A DNA stretch of 24,629 nucleotides from Treponema sp. (GTDB lineage: Bacteria; Spirochaetota; Spirochaetia; Treponematales; Breznakiellaceae). The notes beneath the pieces are model-generated. The model had not been told where the DNA came from, did no database searches, and worked only from the letters and a program-made list of their open reading frames with translations. Numbering within the stretch: position 1 is the first letter of the stretch; every line of letters starts with the position of its first letter. The position numbers and the translations under genes are program-made. The stretch is from contig JAITNU010000064.1 of the NCBI GenBank assembly GCA_031290325.1, positions 1 through 24,629 on the forward strand. Reading direction: 5' to 3'. Shown piece after piece: positions 13,909 to 21,639 of the stretch.

Positions 13909-13936
13909 GGTTCAAGTATATAGGTTCTAGTATATA
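13909..13936. repeat. Tandem 14-bp repeat between divergent genes
   Basis: GGTTCAAGTATATA (13909-13922) is followed directly by GGTTCTAGTATATA (13923-13936), differing at one base. The second copy runs into the AAAGGA ribosome-binding site of the rightward gene. It lies in the short gap between two divergent genes, so it may be a paired binding site or a doubled -10 region. Confidence 0.7.
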
Positions 13937-13947
13937 AAGGAATGATG

Positions 13948-14724
13948 ATGAAATATAAGACCAAACTGCTGGCGGATCGTTTTACCGCGATTCTTTCCCA
14001 ATGGCCGGGGGTAGAGTGTATCTCCCTGAACGAGGCTGCCCTCTCGAATACGCTGGACCCTTATTTCGCCCTGATCCTGGATGTGTTTTATGCTGGCCCC
14101 ATCCCCAACGCGGAAGCACGGTACCCCTTATACGGTGAGGATGTGGCGGCCTTTGAAAGCGCCAGGAGCGGTAAGGATCGGTTCCTCATTGGGAATATGC
14201 CGGTCCGGCTGGAATATAAGTCAATCCAGCAGATTGATGAAGTGGTGTCTATCGCGGATACGAAGCTCGAATTCCTCTGGCTTATCAAGGACGCAGGGAC
14301 CTACGGTTACTATCGGCTGACCCAGGGGGACCTCCTGTTTTGCCGGAATGACTGGATTCATGGGATCAGGGAGCGGCTGCTCAAGTTGGGAGATGGCTTT
14401 TGGCAGCAGATGCGGGAGGCCAACCAGTCCAAGATGGAGCATCTTTTAAGTGATCTGGGGGCAGCTTTTATCCAGGGGGATGATTTTAATTACTGCATTT
14501 CCGCGGCGTTTTTTATCAAGACCGCCTGCCTTACCCTGTTCTGTATCAACCACCGGTTTGAGCCATCCCATCGGGCCTATCATAAACAGGTACTTGAACT
14601 ACCGGTGTTACCTGCCTCATTCCACACCCATTTTGAAGCCTTTATCCGAAATGATGCGGAAATGACGGTGAAGCGGAAGTATTCCCTTGCCCAGATTATC
14701 GCCCGGGGAATTATCGCCCTCTAG
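13948..14724 (+). CDS. Conserved-looking hypothetical protein, possibly DUF4037/nucleotidyltransferase-like
   Basis: A 258-residue soluble protein. Three ATG codons stand in a row (13942, 13945, 13948); the third has the best spacing from AAAGGA. The first half has alternating strands and helices (CISLNEAALSNTLDPYFALILDVFYAG), where nucleotidyltransferase-like proteins carry their metal-binding acids, but the usual GS...D.D motif is not intact. The second half is helical, with a segment (FIKTACLTLFCINHRFEPSHRAYHKQVLELPVLP) that resembles the C-terminal helical part of DUF4037-type proteins. This likeness is from memory and weak. The gene is 18 bases upstream of the HExxH lipoprotein gene and probably shares its transcript. 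Confidence 0.65.
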   Translation: MKYKTKLLADRFTAILSQWPGVECISLNEAALSNTLDPYFALILDVFYAGPIPNAEARYPLYGEDVAAFESARSGKDRFLIGNMPVRLEYKSIQQIDEVVSIADTKLEFLWLIKDAGTYGYYRLTQGDLLFCRNDWIHGIRERLLKLGDGFWQQMREANQSKMEHLLSDLGAAFIQGDDFNYCISAAFFIKTACLTLFCINHRFEPSHRAYHKQVLELPVLPASFHTHFEAFIRNDAEMTVKRKYSLAQIIARGIIAL

Positions 14725-14742
14725 GAGGTTCGGGAGCTCAGT

Positions 14743-16515
14743 ATGAAAATATGGTTTGTAATACGGGTATTCGCAATGCTGGCAGGTACGCCCCTGTTGA
14801 CAGCGTCCTGTGGGGGGGAAAACGCCCCGGTGGTCTTTCCCTTTTCCACGAATTACCCGGTGGAGGTGACGACCCTGTTATATGCCCTGTCCCCGAATGC
14901 GGCTCAGGGGCTTATCCCTCTGGCCCAGCCGCAGTCCCTGGAATACGTGTTTAAGAATCCCCTCAAGGTTCTGGATGATTATTCCCTGGAACTGGCCTAT
15001 GGTGTCCGGGTGCTGGAAAAGGACCAGGGAAAAAAAAATGAAAAAAAAACGGGCAAAGCAGTTGTACCCTCTCTGCAGGATCTGGCAGCCCGGTATCAGT
15101 TGGTACTTGCCATAGATGGAGATGCCACCTGGGAGCTGCCCTTGGATCTGTCCTTTCTGGGCATCGAGGATACCCGGCCTCAGTTGAGTTATGCGGTGCC
15201 GCTGAACACCGCTCTACTGGGAAAATTCAGTATCACTTGGGCCGGCCTGGAGGTGGAGCAGGCCGGTTCCGCAACGGGGGGCGCCGGGCTTGAGGACCTG
15301 GTCTTTGAACTTGATGCCATCAGTCTGGTAACCCGCTGGTATGGGTTCGACCAGGAGGGGCGGCGCCATTTCGTTACCCCCTTTGTCTATCAGGAACAAA
15401 CCAAGACCGGTGTGGCGCTGATCCTCAATCCTCCTGCTGCCTACCGGAATGGCGGGGCCGTGGAATTGCGGATCCGGGGGCTGGAACGTGCGGCTCAGGC
15501 CATGATGGGGCAGGTTCGGTTTGAGTATGCTGGTTCCGCTACAAAGGAACTGTTCATTCCCGCAGGGGCGGTACCCGCCATACCCTACCCGGTCATCATT
15601 ACCCCTGGCAGTGGGATCCATGGGGTGAAACTCCTCCCCGTAGAGTCCCGGGATTTTCCTGGGACCCCCATTCCCGCAGATCCGGGCCTGATTCTGGATT
15701 ATCCCCAGACATCCTGGCGGGCGCCAGCCTACGAGGTGTTCCAGTGGGAGGATTTTCCTTCGGTTCTTATCTTTGATACCCGGAGTTACGAAGTCCAGGA
15801 CCGGCTCTTTAAGCGGCTGGCCTTTTACACAGAAAAGCGCGGATTCCGGGGCAGGCTCGCCGAGGACGAGGAAATCGCCGGCCTGCACGGATGGAACGCC
15901 CATGATTACCGGGCTGAGGATCTGGCCGCCTTTTTCGAGGCTGCCCGGCTGGCGAATTTTCCCTTACTGAAGGAGGAGCAGGAACTGGAGGATATCCTCT
16001 TCAGCTCCGGGATCATCCAGCGTACCGAAAATGCGGCGATTCGGCCTGGTACCGGGGCGGTCATCTCCATATCCCGGGAATCCCCGGCCTATCTCCGGTC
16101 CCAGTTCATGGTCCACGAGGGGTTTCACGGTATTTTCTTTATTGACCCTGAGTTCCGGGCCTTCAGCCGCCGTCGCTGGGAAAATCTGCCGTCCGTGGGC
16201 AAACGCTTCATCCTCTCTTTTTTTGATTATCAGCAGTATGACATAAAGGATGAATACTTAACGATCAATGAATTTATGGCCCATTGTTTGCAGCAATCGG
16301 TGTCCCAATCGGCCAAGTACTTTGGGGAAACCTTAGCCGCCCGGATCGACGCCTCTTCCTGGCGCCGCACAGTGCTGCCCCCCAAAGACGAAGCTACCGG
16401 TTCCTGGCCGGAGCTTACCCGGATCTTCCGTATTGAGGCAGAGGCCTTCTCAGCCTATGTCACCCAACGCTGGGGACTCGCCGCAGGCAGGATCCGCCAG
16501 GTAACGGTGCGGTAG
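14743..16515 (+). CDS. Putative lipoprotein with an HExxH zinc-metalloprotease motif
   Basis: A 590-residue exported protein. The N-terminus (MKIWFVIRVFAMLAGTPLLTASC) is a lipoprotein signal with lipobox LTAS-C at C23, so it is expected to be membrane-anchored and periplasmic or surface-exposed. Residues about 35-330 are rich in predicted beta strands with a lysine-rich insert (KDQGKKNEKKTGKA, about 95-108). The C-terminal part has VHEGFHGIFF, an HExxH motif (H458, E459, H462), followed 48 residues later by NEFMAH (E510), which fits the third ligand of gluzincin peptidases. No named family is recognised. GGGAG six bases before the ATG supports the start. It ends two bases from the convergent TPR gene. 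Confidence 0.75.
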   Translation: MKIWFVIRVFAMLAGTPLLTASCGGENAPVVFPFSTNYPVEVTTLLYALSPNAAQGLIPLAQPQSLEYVFKNPLKVLDDYSLELAYGVRVLEKDQGKKNEKKTGKAVVPSLQDLAARYQLVLAIDGDATWELPLDLSFLGIEDTRPQLSYAVPLNTALLGKFSITWAGLEVEQAGSATGGAGLEDLVFELDAISLVTRWYGFDQEGRRHFVTPFVYQEQTKTGVALILNPPAAYRNGGAVELRIRGLERAAQAMMGQVRFEYAGSATKELFIPAGAVPAIPYPVIITPGSGIHGVKLLPVESRDFPGTPIPADPGLILDYPQTSWRAPAYEVFQWEDFPSVLIFDTRSYEVQDRLFKRLAFYTEKRGFRGRLAEDEEIAGLHGWNAHDYRAEDLAAFFEAARLANFPLLKEEQELEDILFSSGIIQRTENAAIRPGTGAVISISRESPAYLRSQFMVHEGFHGIFFIDPEFRAFSRRRWENLPSVGKRFILSFFDYQQYDIKDEYLTINEFMAHCLQQSVSQSAKYFGETLAARIDASSWRRTVLPPKDEATGSWPELTRIFRIEAEAFSAYVTQRWGLAAGRIRQVTVR

Positions 16516-16517
16516 CT

Positions 16518-18203
16518 TTAATAGATCCCCTGGGAATCCAGACGCCTGAGTTCCAGGCGGGCGTTGAGATAATCCGGGTTGAGCGCCAGGGCCTCTTCAA
16601 GGGCCTGACGGCTCTCCTGCTGCCGGCCCAGGGCGCGCAGGCAATGGCCTATTCTGAACTGTATCTTTGCGGCTGCTTCGGTGTCGCTGGTGCGTACCAG
16701 GGAAGCGGCGGTTTTGTAAAAGTCCAGGGCTGCTGCAGTGGAACGGCGGGATTCCAGAATCCAGGCGATGTTGGCAGGAACCTGCCAGGCCGTGGAAAGG
16801 GGGCGAATCGCATCCAGGCGTTGCTGCCCCTCTTCAAGGTGGCCTTCCCTGACCAGGCGCAGTCCCTCGTGCAGGTCAACCCAGGGGCCGCTGATGTGGT
16901 GGTACCCCGCGTTTTTGAGAAGCAAGGCGGTTTCATCGTATTGCCGCTGGAAATCAAAGAAATAAGCCCCCCATTGGTACAGCCGCGGGTCTTCAGGGTA
17001 CTGGCCCAGGAGTAGCCAGGTTTCGCCAACGGTCTTTGCCAGGGACCAGGTATCTCTCCGGCGCCGGAGGAGTTCCAGGTCTAAGAGGGGACTATGCCGG
17101 GACTGCTCCTGTTCAAGCAGGGCAATGCTCTGGGGCGTATCGAGCAGGCGGGTATACCGGATGATTACGTACTCGTAGTACGATGAGCTTTGGACTTCCT
17201 GAACACCGGTTTCCCTGAAGATCCGTTCGAGGTAGGACCGCTCCTCCTTTGGGTCCGGTGCGGTAACTGCAAGGTTGTAAAGACTCCGGGTCTTGGAAAC
17301 ATCGGACTGGAGCTTTCCTGCTTGTTCAGGGGAAACCAGAATGGTCCATATATTCCGGGCGTTGGAAATGTGATTGGAAAGCCAGAGGGCATCGGCCTGG
17401 CGAACCATGCTGGTTTCATCGGGGAATTGGGAGAAAAGCCGGGCTGCCCGGAGGGGATCGCCGTAATCATAGAAGAACTCCGCCGCAAAACGGCGGATAG
17501 GTTCCTGTGCAGTACCGGCAGACGGGGACAAGAGACCGTTGAGTTGGGTCGTTACCCCTGCTATATCCTTATCAAGCACCCTGAGTACCATCAAATTAAT
17601 GGTTAAATCAGATGCCACCTCCCCGGGCAGGGTCGCAGAAAAAAGCACTTCTTTATTGGGAATCAACGCGGCCCTGGTGGGATCGGCCAGGGTCCCTGTA
17701 AGGATATAGACCCCTAAGGCAAGGGAGCTCAGGGTGGATAAACGGGAGGCATAGCCGGTGAGCTGTGCCGCGGTTTCCTCGTGTACCGGCGCGTTTCCCA
17801 TGAGCAAGGACTCTACAGCAACAGCGGCCAGCGGCTCAGAAACGGGGAAGGCTGCGGCAGCTTCCTGGGCCAGTTGCTGGTATTGGGGGAGGAACCGGAG
17901 GTCCTTTTGCGCCAGGAGCCTTCGGCGCTTTAAAACAGAAAGATGGGATTCAACCCCCACGGCTTGTTTCCCAAGGAGATTGAGGGTGGCATTGAGCATT
18001 GCGGTCTGTTCAGGAGCATCCCGCATCAGGGTGTCAAAATCTTGCAGTCCCTGGTACAAGGAATTGCCGGTCTGGGCCGTGCTGGCAACGCCCCGTCCCT
18101 TGGACGAGAAGAACAACAGGCAGAGGACAATAGCCAGGGCAAGTACCAGGCCGACGATGCAGATCACCCGGAGAAAGGGTGATTTAGAAGTTTCAGGCTC
18201 CAT
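16518..18203 (-). CDS. Membrane-anchored TPR-repeat protein
   Basis: A 561-residue protein with one N-terminal membrane segment (about residues 12-32, VICIVGLVLALAIVLCLLFF) followed by a large, mostly helical outer domain. Degenerate helical repeats run through the protein; the clearest TPR units are at the C-terminus (AAKIQFRIGHCLRALGRQQESRQALEEALALNPDYLNARLEL). Such proteins act as scaffolds in the periplasm. The start at 18203 has AAGGA eight bases upstream and overlaps the end of nusB by 11 bases; an in-frame ATG at 18248 lies deeper in nusB. Co-transcribed with the PpiC-like foldase and nusB. Partners are unknown. Confidence 0.8.
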   Translation of the reverse strand: MEPETSKSPFLRVICIVGLVLALAIVLCLLFFSSKGRGVASTAQTGNSLYQGLQDFDTLMRDAPEQTAMLNATLNLLGKQAVGVESHLSVLKRRRLLAQKDLRFLPQYQQLAQEAAAAFPVSEPLAAVAVESLLMGNAPVHEETAAQLTGYASRLSTLSSLALGVYILTGTLADPTRAALIPNKEVLFSATLPGEVASDLTINLMVLRVLDKDIAGVTTQLNGLLSPSAGTAQEPIRRFAAEFFYDYGDPLRAARLFSQFPDETSMVRQADALWLSNHISNARNIWTILVSPEQAGKLQSDVSKTRSLYNLAVTAPDPKEERSYLERIFRETGVQEVQSSSYYEYVIIRYTRLLDTPQSIALLEQEQSRHSPLLDLELLRRRRDTWSLAKTVGETWLLLGQYPEDPRLYQWGAYFFDFQRQYDETALLLKNAGYHHISGPWVDLHEGLRLVREGHLEEGQQRLDAIRPLSTAWQVPANIAWILESRRSTAAALDFYKTAASLVRTSDTEAAAKIQFRIGHCLRALGRQQESRQALEEALALNPDYLNARLELRRLDSQGIY

Positions 18204-18630
18204 GGGGAAGGTCCTTATGAATGGCCTTGCGGATACTGTCAAGGACACCGTTTATGAACCGGTATGAATTCCCGGTACCGTATTCCTGGGATATACCGAT
18301 TGCCTCATTGATGACGATGGAGGGGGCGATCTCATCCTGATACATGAGGGTATAGGTACTTATTCTGAGGATGGCAAGGTCAACCCGGTTCAACCGGGAA
18401 AAATCCCAGTTTTGTACATGGGATTGAATCATGGCATCCACGGTCTTGATGTTTTCGATAGTACCGATGATCAAAAGCCGGGAAAAATCCGCGATGCCCT
18501 TATCCAGTGCCGCACGCTTTTCACTTTCCAGCCAGGAAAAATCCACCACATCTCCCACGGAAACGCCTGCTGCATCCCAACAATAGAGGGCCTGCAAAGC
18601 AAGGATCCTGCCTTTTCTGCGTGATGCCAT
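18193..18630 (-). CDS. nusB: Transcription antitermination protein NusB
   Basis: A 145-residue all-helical RNA-binding protein that, with S10/NusE, binds boxA in rRNA leaders and prevents early termination. The typical start ASRRKGRILALQALYCWD, the middle WDFSRLNRVDLAILRISTYTL and the end PSIVINEAIGISQEYGTGNSYRFINGVLDSI are all present at normal length. It starts 11 bases after the foldase stop, with AAGGTAAGAGAG upstream, and overlaps the TPR gene. Confidence 0.96.
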   Translation of the reverse strand: MASRRKGRILALQALYCWDAAGVSVGDVVDFSWLESEKRAALDKGIADFSRLLIIGTIENIKTVDAMIQSHVQNWDFSRLNRVDLAILRISTYTLMYQDEIAPSIVINEAIGISQEYGTGNSYRFINGVLDSIRKAIHKDLPHGA

Positions 18631-18641
18631 GCTCTCTTACC

Positions 18642-19679
18642 TTACCATTTAAGGTTGTTTTCAAAAACCTGGAAAGGATTCCCGGTCCGCAGTTCAGTTA
18701 CCAGTTCCTGGGTAGCCTGTTCAATAACCGCCTGCTGCCGTTCCTGGAGCATCGTATTACCGATGTAGGCTTTCACGGTCATACTCGTACCCAACTGGAA
18801 CACATCATCCAGTTCAAGGGCTTTCTGTGTATAGGTTTCGGTAATCTTGATGATTTGATAGCCCCGCGCCCCTTCGAGGAGCTTTGACACCTCCCCCTGT
18901 TTCAAACTGAAGGCGGTGTTCAGAAAATCTTGTCCGACCACCCGCAGGGCTTCGGGATTCCGGGGCAGGTAGCCGCCGTCTCCCGCCTGATAGCCTGAAT
19001 TGGGCACCTGTCCCCGGACCACGGCCTCATCGAATTTACTGGGATTAGAACCTATCTCCCGGATGAGCCGGTCCGCCAGTTCCCGTGCCTTGGCCTTGGC
19101 ATCCGCCCCAAAGGGGACCTGGATCATGGAGAACCGCACCGTTTCGGGCCGGACAAACTGGGTCTTGTAAAGGGTATAGGTATTAAGAATATCTGCGTCG
19201 CTGGGGATCTTGACTGCGGTAAAAAGACTCTGTTTCTTAGACATGAGATATTTCTGGGTTATCATCTGTCTGCGGAGCTGATCCCTGAAAGCCGGCATTT
19301 CCAGACCCGTCTCATTGCGGAGCGCAAGGGCAAATTCCGCATCCGTGGGCTGTCGTCCGGTATTCTGGACCAGGGCAGATCGGATCTCCTGGAGCTGCTG
19401 ATTTATCTCATTATCGCCTACACTTATCTTATCCCGTTCCGCCGCCTGGAGCGCAAGTTTCTCATTGATCATAACGTCCAGCACCTGCCGTCGTTCCTCA
19501 ACACTTAAGGTTCTGCCGGCCTGTTTTTCCATACGCTCCACTTCGGTCCGGTACTGCTTTACGGTAATCGGTTCGCTTTTGGTTAAGCGTACAATAGCGG
19601 CAGGCTGCAGATCAGATTGGGCAACCCCCAGGGCCGTCATGGTAAACCATAAAAAAAGAACATGCACAAATCGTTTCAT
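18642..19679 (-). CDS. Periplasmic peptidyl-prolyl isomerase/foldase, SurA/PpiC-like
   Basis: A 345-residue exported folding factor. The start at 19679 has GAGGG five bases upstream and gives a signal peptide (MKRFVHVLFLWFTMTALGVAQ, cleavage likely after GVA). Residues about 30-170 form the SurA-type N-terminal chaperone domain (RRQVLDVMINEKLALQAAERDKI); about 175-300 form the parvulin domain (RFSMIQVPFGADAKAKARELADRL, then DGGYLPRN and FSLKQGEVSKLLEGARGYQIIKI), followed by a helical tail. It would help outer-membrane proteins fold. It lies 53 bases after alaS and directly before nusB. Whether isomerase activity is retained cannot be judged. Confidence 0.88.
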   Translation of the reverse strand: MKRFVHVLFLWFTMTALGVAQSDLQPAAIVRLTKSEPITVKQYRTEVERMEKQAGRTLSVEERRQVLDVMINEKLALQAAERDKISVGDNEINQQLQEIRSALVQNTGRQPTDAEFALALRNETGLEMPAFRDQLRRQMITQKYLMSKKQSLFTAVKIPSDADILNTYTLYKTQFVRPETVRFSMIQVPFGADAKAKARELADRLIREIGSNPSKFDEAVVRGQVPNSGYQAGDGGYLPRNPEALRVVGQDFLNTAFSLKQGEVSKLLEGARGYQIIKITETYTQKALELDDVFQLGTSMTVKAYIGNTMLQERQQAVIEQATQELVTELRTGNPFQVFENNLKW

Positions 19680-19732
19680 ATAACCCTCATAAAACCCATT
19701 GTAAGATATAATTAAAGTCAATACTAGTGATG

Positions 19733-21520
19733 CTATTCCAGTACTGCCCGTATCCGGCGGACTCCGGCGGAAGAGGATTGCTCCTTCTGTATCCTGAAGG
19801 TCCCCATGCTGCCGATATGCTCCACATGCGGGCCGCCACAGACTTCCCGGGAAAAATCCCCGATGCTGTAGACCTTGACCTGGGACTCGTACTTTTCTCC
19901 GAACAGGGCAATGGCCCCGGATGCGGTGGCCTCGTCCAGGCTCATCACCCCCATAGTAACCGGCAGGTCCCGCCGGATCTGCTCATTCACTATAGCCTGA
20001 ACCTGCTCAAGTTCATCCCTGGTCATAGGGGCGTCATGGGAGAAGTCGAAGCGCATCCGTTCTGCGGTGATGTTGGACCCTTTCTGGGCAACATGTGCCC
20101 CCAGGACCATGCGGAGGGCCTTGTGTAAGAGGTGGGTGGCAGTGTGGTACTTGACGGACATCTCCCCCTGGTCCACCAGACCACCCTTAAAGACCTGCTC
20201 ATTTCCTGCACGGGAAAGCTCCTGGTGCTTCTTAAAGGCTTCGTCGAATTCAGCCCGGTTAATGGTGAGACCCTGTTCTGTTGCCAGTTCCCGGGTAAGC
20301 TCAATGGGGAAGCCGTACGTATCGTAGAGCTTGAAGGCAAGCCGGCCTGACATGATCTTCCGGGGGTCTTTGAGCAGGTTGGGGAGGAGTTTCTCGAATT
20401 CATGCTCCCCCTTTTGGAGGGTTTCCAGAAACTTTTGCTCTTCTTTATCCAGTTCTTCTATAATATACCCCTGGTGTTCCGCGAGTTCCGGGTAGGGACC
20501 GCTCATCTGGTCAACGATGACCTGGGCAATAGGGGACAGCACCAGTCCTGTAATGCCGAGTTTACGGCCATGCCGGACTGCCCGGCGTATGAGCCGGCGC
20601 AACACATAGCCGGCCCCCACATTGGAGGGACTTACCGCCTTGGGGTCTCCCAGGATAAAGGTCGATGCCCGGACATGGTCGCAGATAATCCGCACTGACT
20701 TGTCCTTTTCCCCATCAGACCCATAGGTATAGGCCGCGGCCTTTTCCACAGCCTTGATGATAGGGGAAAAAATCTCCGTATCGTAGACCGATTGCCTGCC
20801 CTTCAGTATGGTAACGGTCCGTTCAATGCCCATGCCCGTATCCACGCACTTCCGGGCCAGGGGCTCATAGACACCCTCAGCGGTTTTATTGTACTGCATG
20901 AACACGTCGTTCCAGTTTTCGAGCCATTTCCCGCAGGAACATCCCGGGGCGCAGTCCGGGCCGCACGGCGCTTTTTCCATATCAATGAACATTTCCGAGT
21001 CAGGACCGCAGGGACCGGTGGTACCCGCAGGGCCCCACCAGTTATCCGCACGGGGCCGGTAGCTAATCCGGTCTTCCGGGATGCCCAGCCGTTTCCAAAC
21101 CATGGCGGATTCCTCATCCCGGGGTACCGTTGCATCCCCTTCAAACACCGTAACCCCCAGCCGTTCCAGGGGAATCCCCAGCCATTGAGGGGAGGTGAGG
21201 AATTCAAAACTCATCTCAATGGCCCCTTCCTTGAAATAATCCCCCAGGGACCAGTTACCGAGCATCTCAAAAAAGGTGAGGTGACTGGCATCCCCTACCG
21301 CATCAATATCCCCAGTACGGATACACTTCTGATAATCCACGAGCCGCGTTCCCGCAGGATGCTCCTGCCCCAGGAGGTAGGGCACCAGGGGATGCATTCC
21401 AGCGGTGGTAAAGAGCACGGTAGGGTCATTATCAGGCAGCAGAGACTTACCCTGAATCTGGGCATGGGCCTTGGATTTGAAGAATTCCAGGTATTTTAAG
21501 CGAAGTTCATCAGCATTCAT
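19733..21520 (-). CDS. alaS: Alanyl-tRNA synthetase, short form without the C-Ala domain
   Basis: A 595-residue enzyme that charges tRNA-Ala. The class II catalytic domain begins at once (DELRLKYLEFFKSKAHAQIQGKSLLP, motif FTTAGMHPLVPYLLG), then a cysteine-rich insert (CGPDCAPGCSCGKW), the tRNA-binding helical region and the editing domain with its zinc ligands H459, H463 (HTATH), C561 and H565 (CGGPH). It stops right after the editing domain (SSSAGVRRIRAVLE); the C-terminal oligomerisation domain of E. coli AlaRS (875 residues) is missing. Short AlaRS is known from Treponema and Borrelia, so this is a lineage trait and not a truncation. The start at 21520 matches the family N-terminus; no ribosome-binding site precedes it. 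Confidence 0.95.
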   Translation of the reverse strand: MNADELRLKYLEFFKSKAHAQIQGKSLLPDNDPTVLFTTAGMHPLVPYLLGQEHPAGTRLVDYQKCIRTGDIDAVGDASHLTFFEMLGNWSLGDYFKEGAIEMSFEFLTSPQWLGIPLERLGVTVFEGDATVPRDEESAMVWKRLGIPEDRISYRPRADNWWGPAGTTGPCGPDSEMFIDMEKAPCGPDCAPGCSCGKWLENWNDVFMQYNKTAEGVYEPLARKCVDTGMGIERTVTILKGRQSVYDTEIFSPIIKAVEKAAAYTYGSDGEKDKSVRIICDHVRASTFILGDPKAVSPSNVGAGYVLRRLIRRAVRHGRKLGITGLVLSPIAQVIVDQMSGPYPELAEHQGYIIEELDKEEQKFLETLQKGEHEFEKLLPNLLKDPRKIMSGRLAFKLYDTYGFPIELTRELATEQGLTINRAEFDEAFKKHQELSRAGNEQVFKGGLVDQGEMSVKYHTATHLLHKALRMVLGAHVAQKGSNITAERMRFDFSHDAPMTRDELEQVQAIVNEQIRRDLPVTMGVMSLDEATASGAIALFGEKYESQVKVYSIGDFSREVCGGPHVEHIGSMGTFRIQKEQSSSAGVRRIRAVLE

Positions 21521-21526
21521 GGAAAA

Positions 21527-21555
21527 ATAGTAGAGACCCAGGGCGATCTCGTCAA
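21527..21555 (-). promoter_or_regulatory. alaS promoter predicting a leaderless mRNA
   Basis: On the reverse strand TTGACG (21550-21555), a 17-base spacer and TACTAT (21527-21532) end six bases before the alaS ATG, so transcription should begin at or next to the start codon. An inverted repeat AGAGACCC/GGGTCTCT (21532-21539 and 21556-21563) brackets the promoter spacer and could be an operator. Confidence 0.5.
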
Positions 21556-21615
21556 GGGTCTCTTTAAGGACAAAACAGCGCTGGCGCGGTACTTTTCCAG
21601 GTTTGCCGAAACCGG

Positions 21616-21621
21616 TATAGT
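21616..21621 (+). promoter_or_regulatory. Possible -10 element of the TraB-family gene
   Basis: TATAGT lies 18 bases before the chosen ATG, with only a weak TTTTCC 17 bases further up. A start near 21628 would leave a very short leader that just contains the AGGAG site (21630-21634). Confidence 0.3.
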
Positions 21622-21639
21622 ATGGCCATAGGAGTACCA

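Noticed and set aside
19680..19732. Promoter in the gap between alaS and the foldase gene
   Set aside because: A TTGACT is present, but no -10 lies at a workable distance (TACAAT is only 12 bases away).
20792..21499. Forward ORF of 235 codons inside alaS
   Set aside because: Shadow frame of a highly conserved gene.
21532..21563. alaS leader hairpin as a T-box riboswitch
   Set aside because: The inverted repeat lies between the -35 and -10 of the best promoter, no T-box consensus is present, and the predicted mRNA has no leader.
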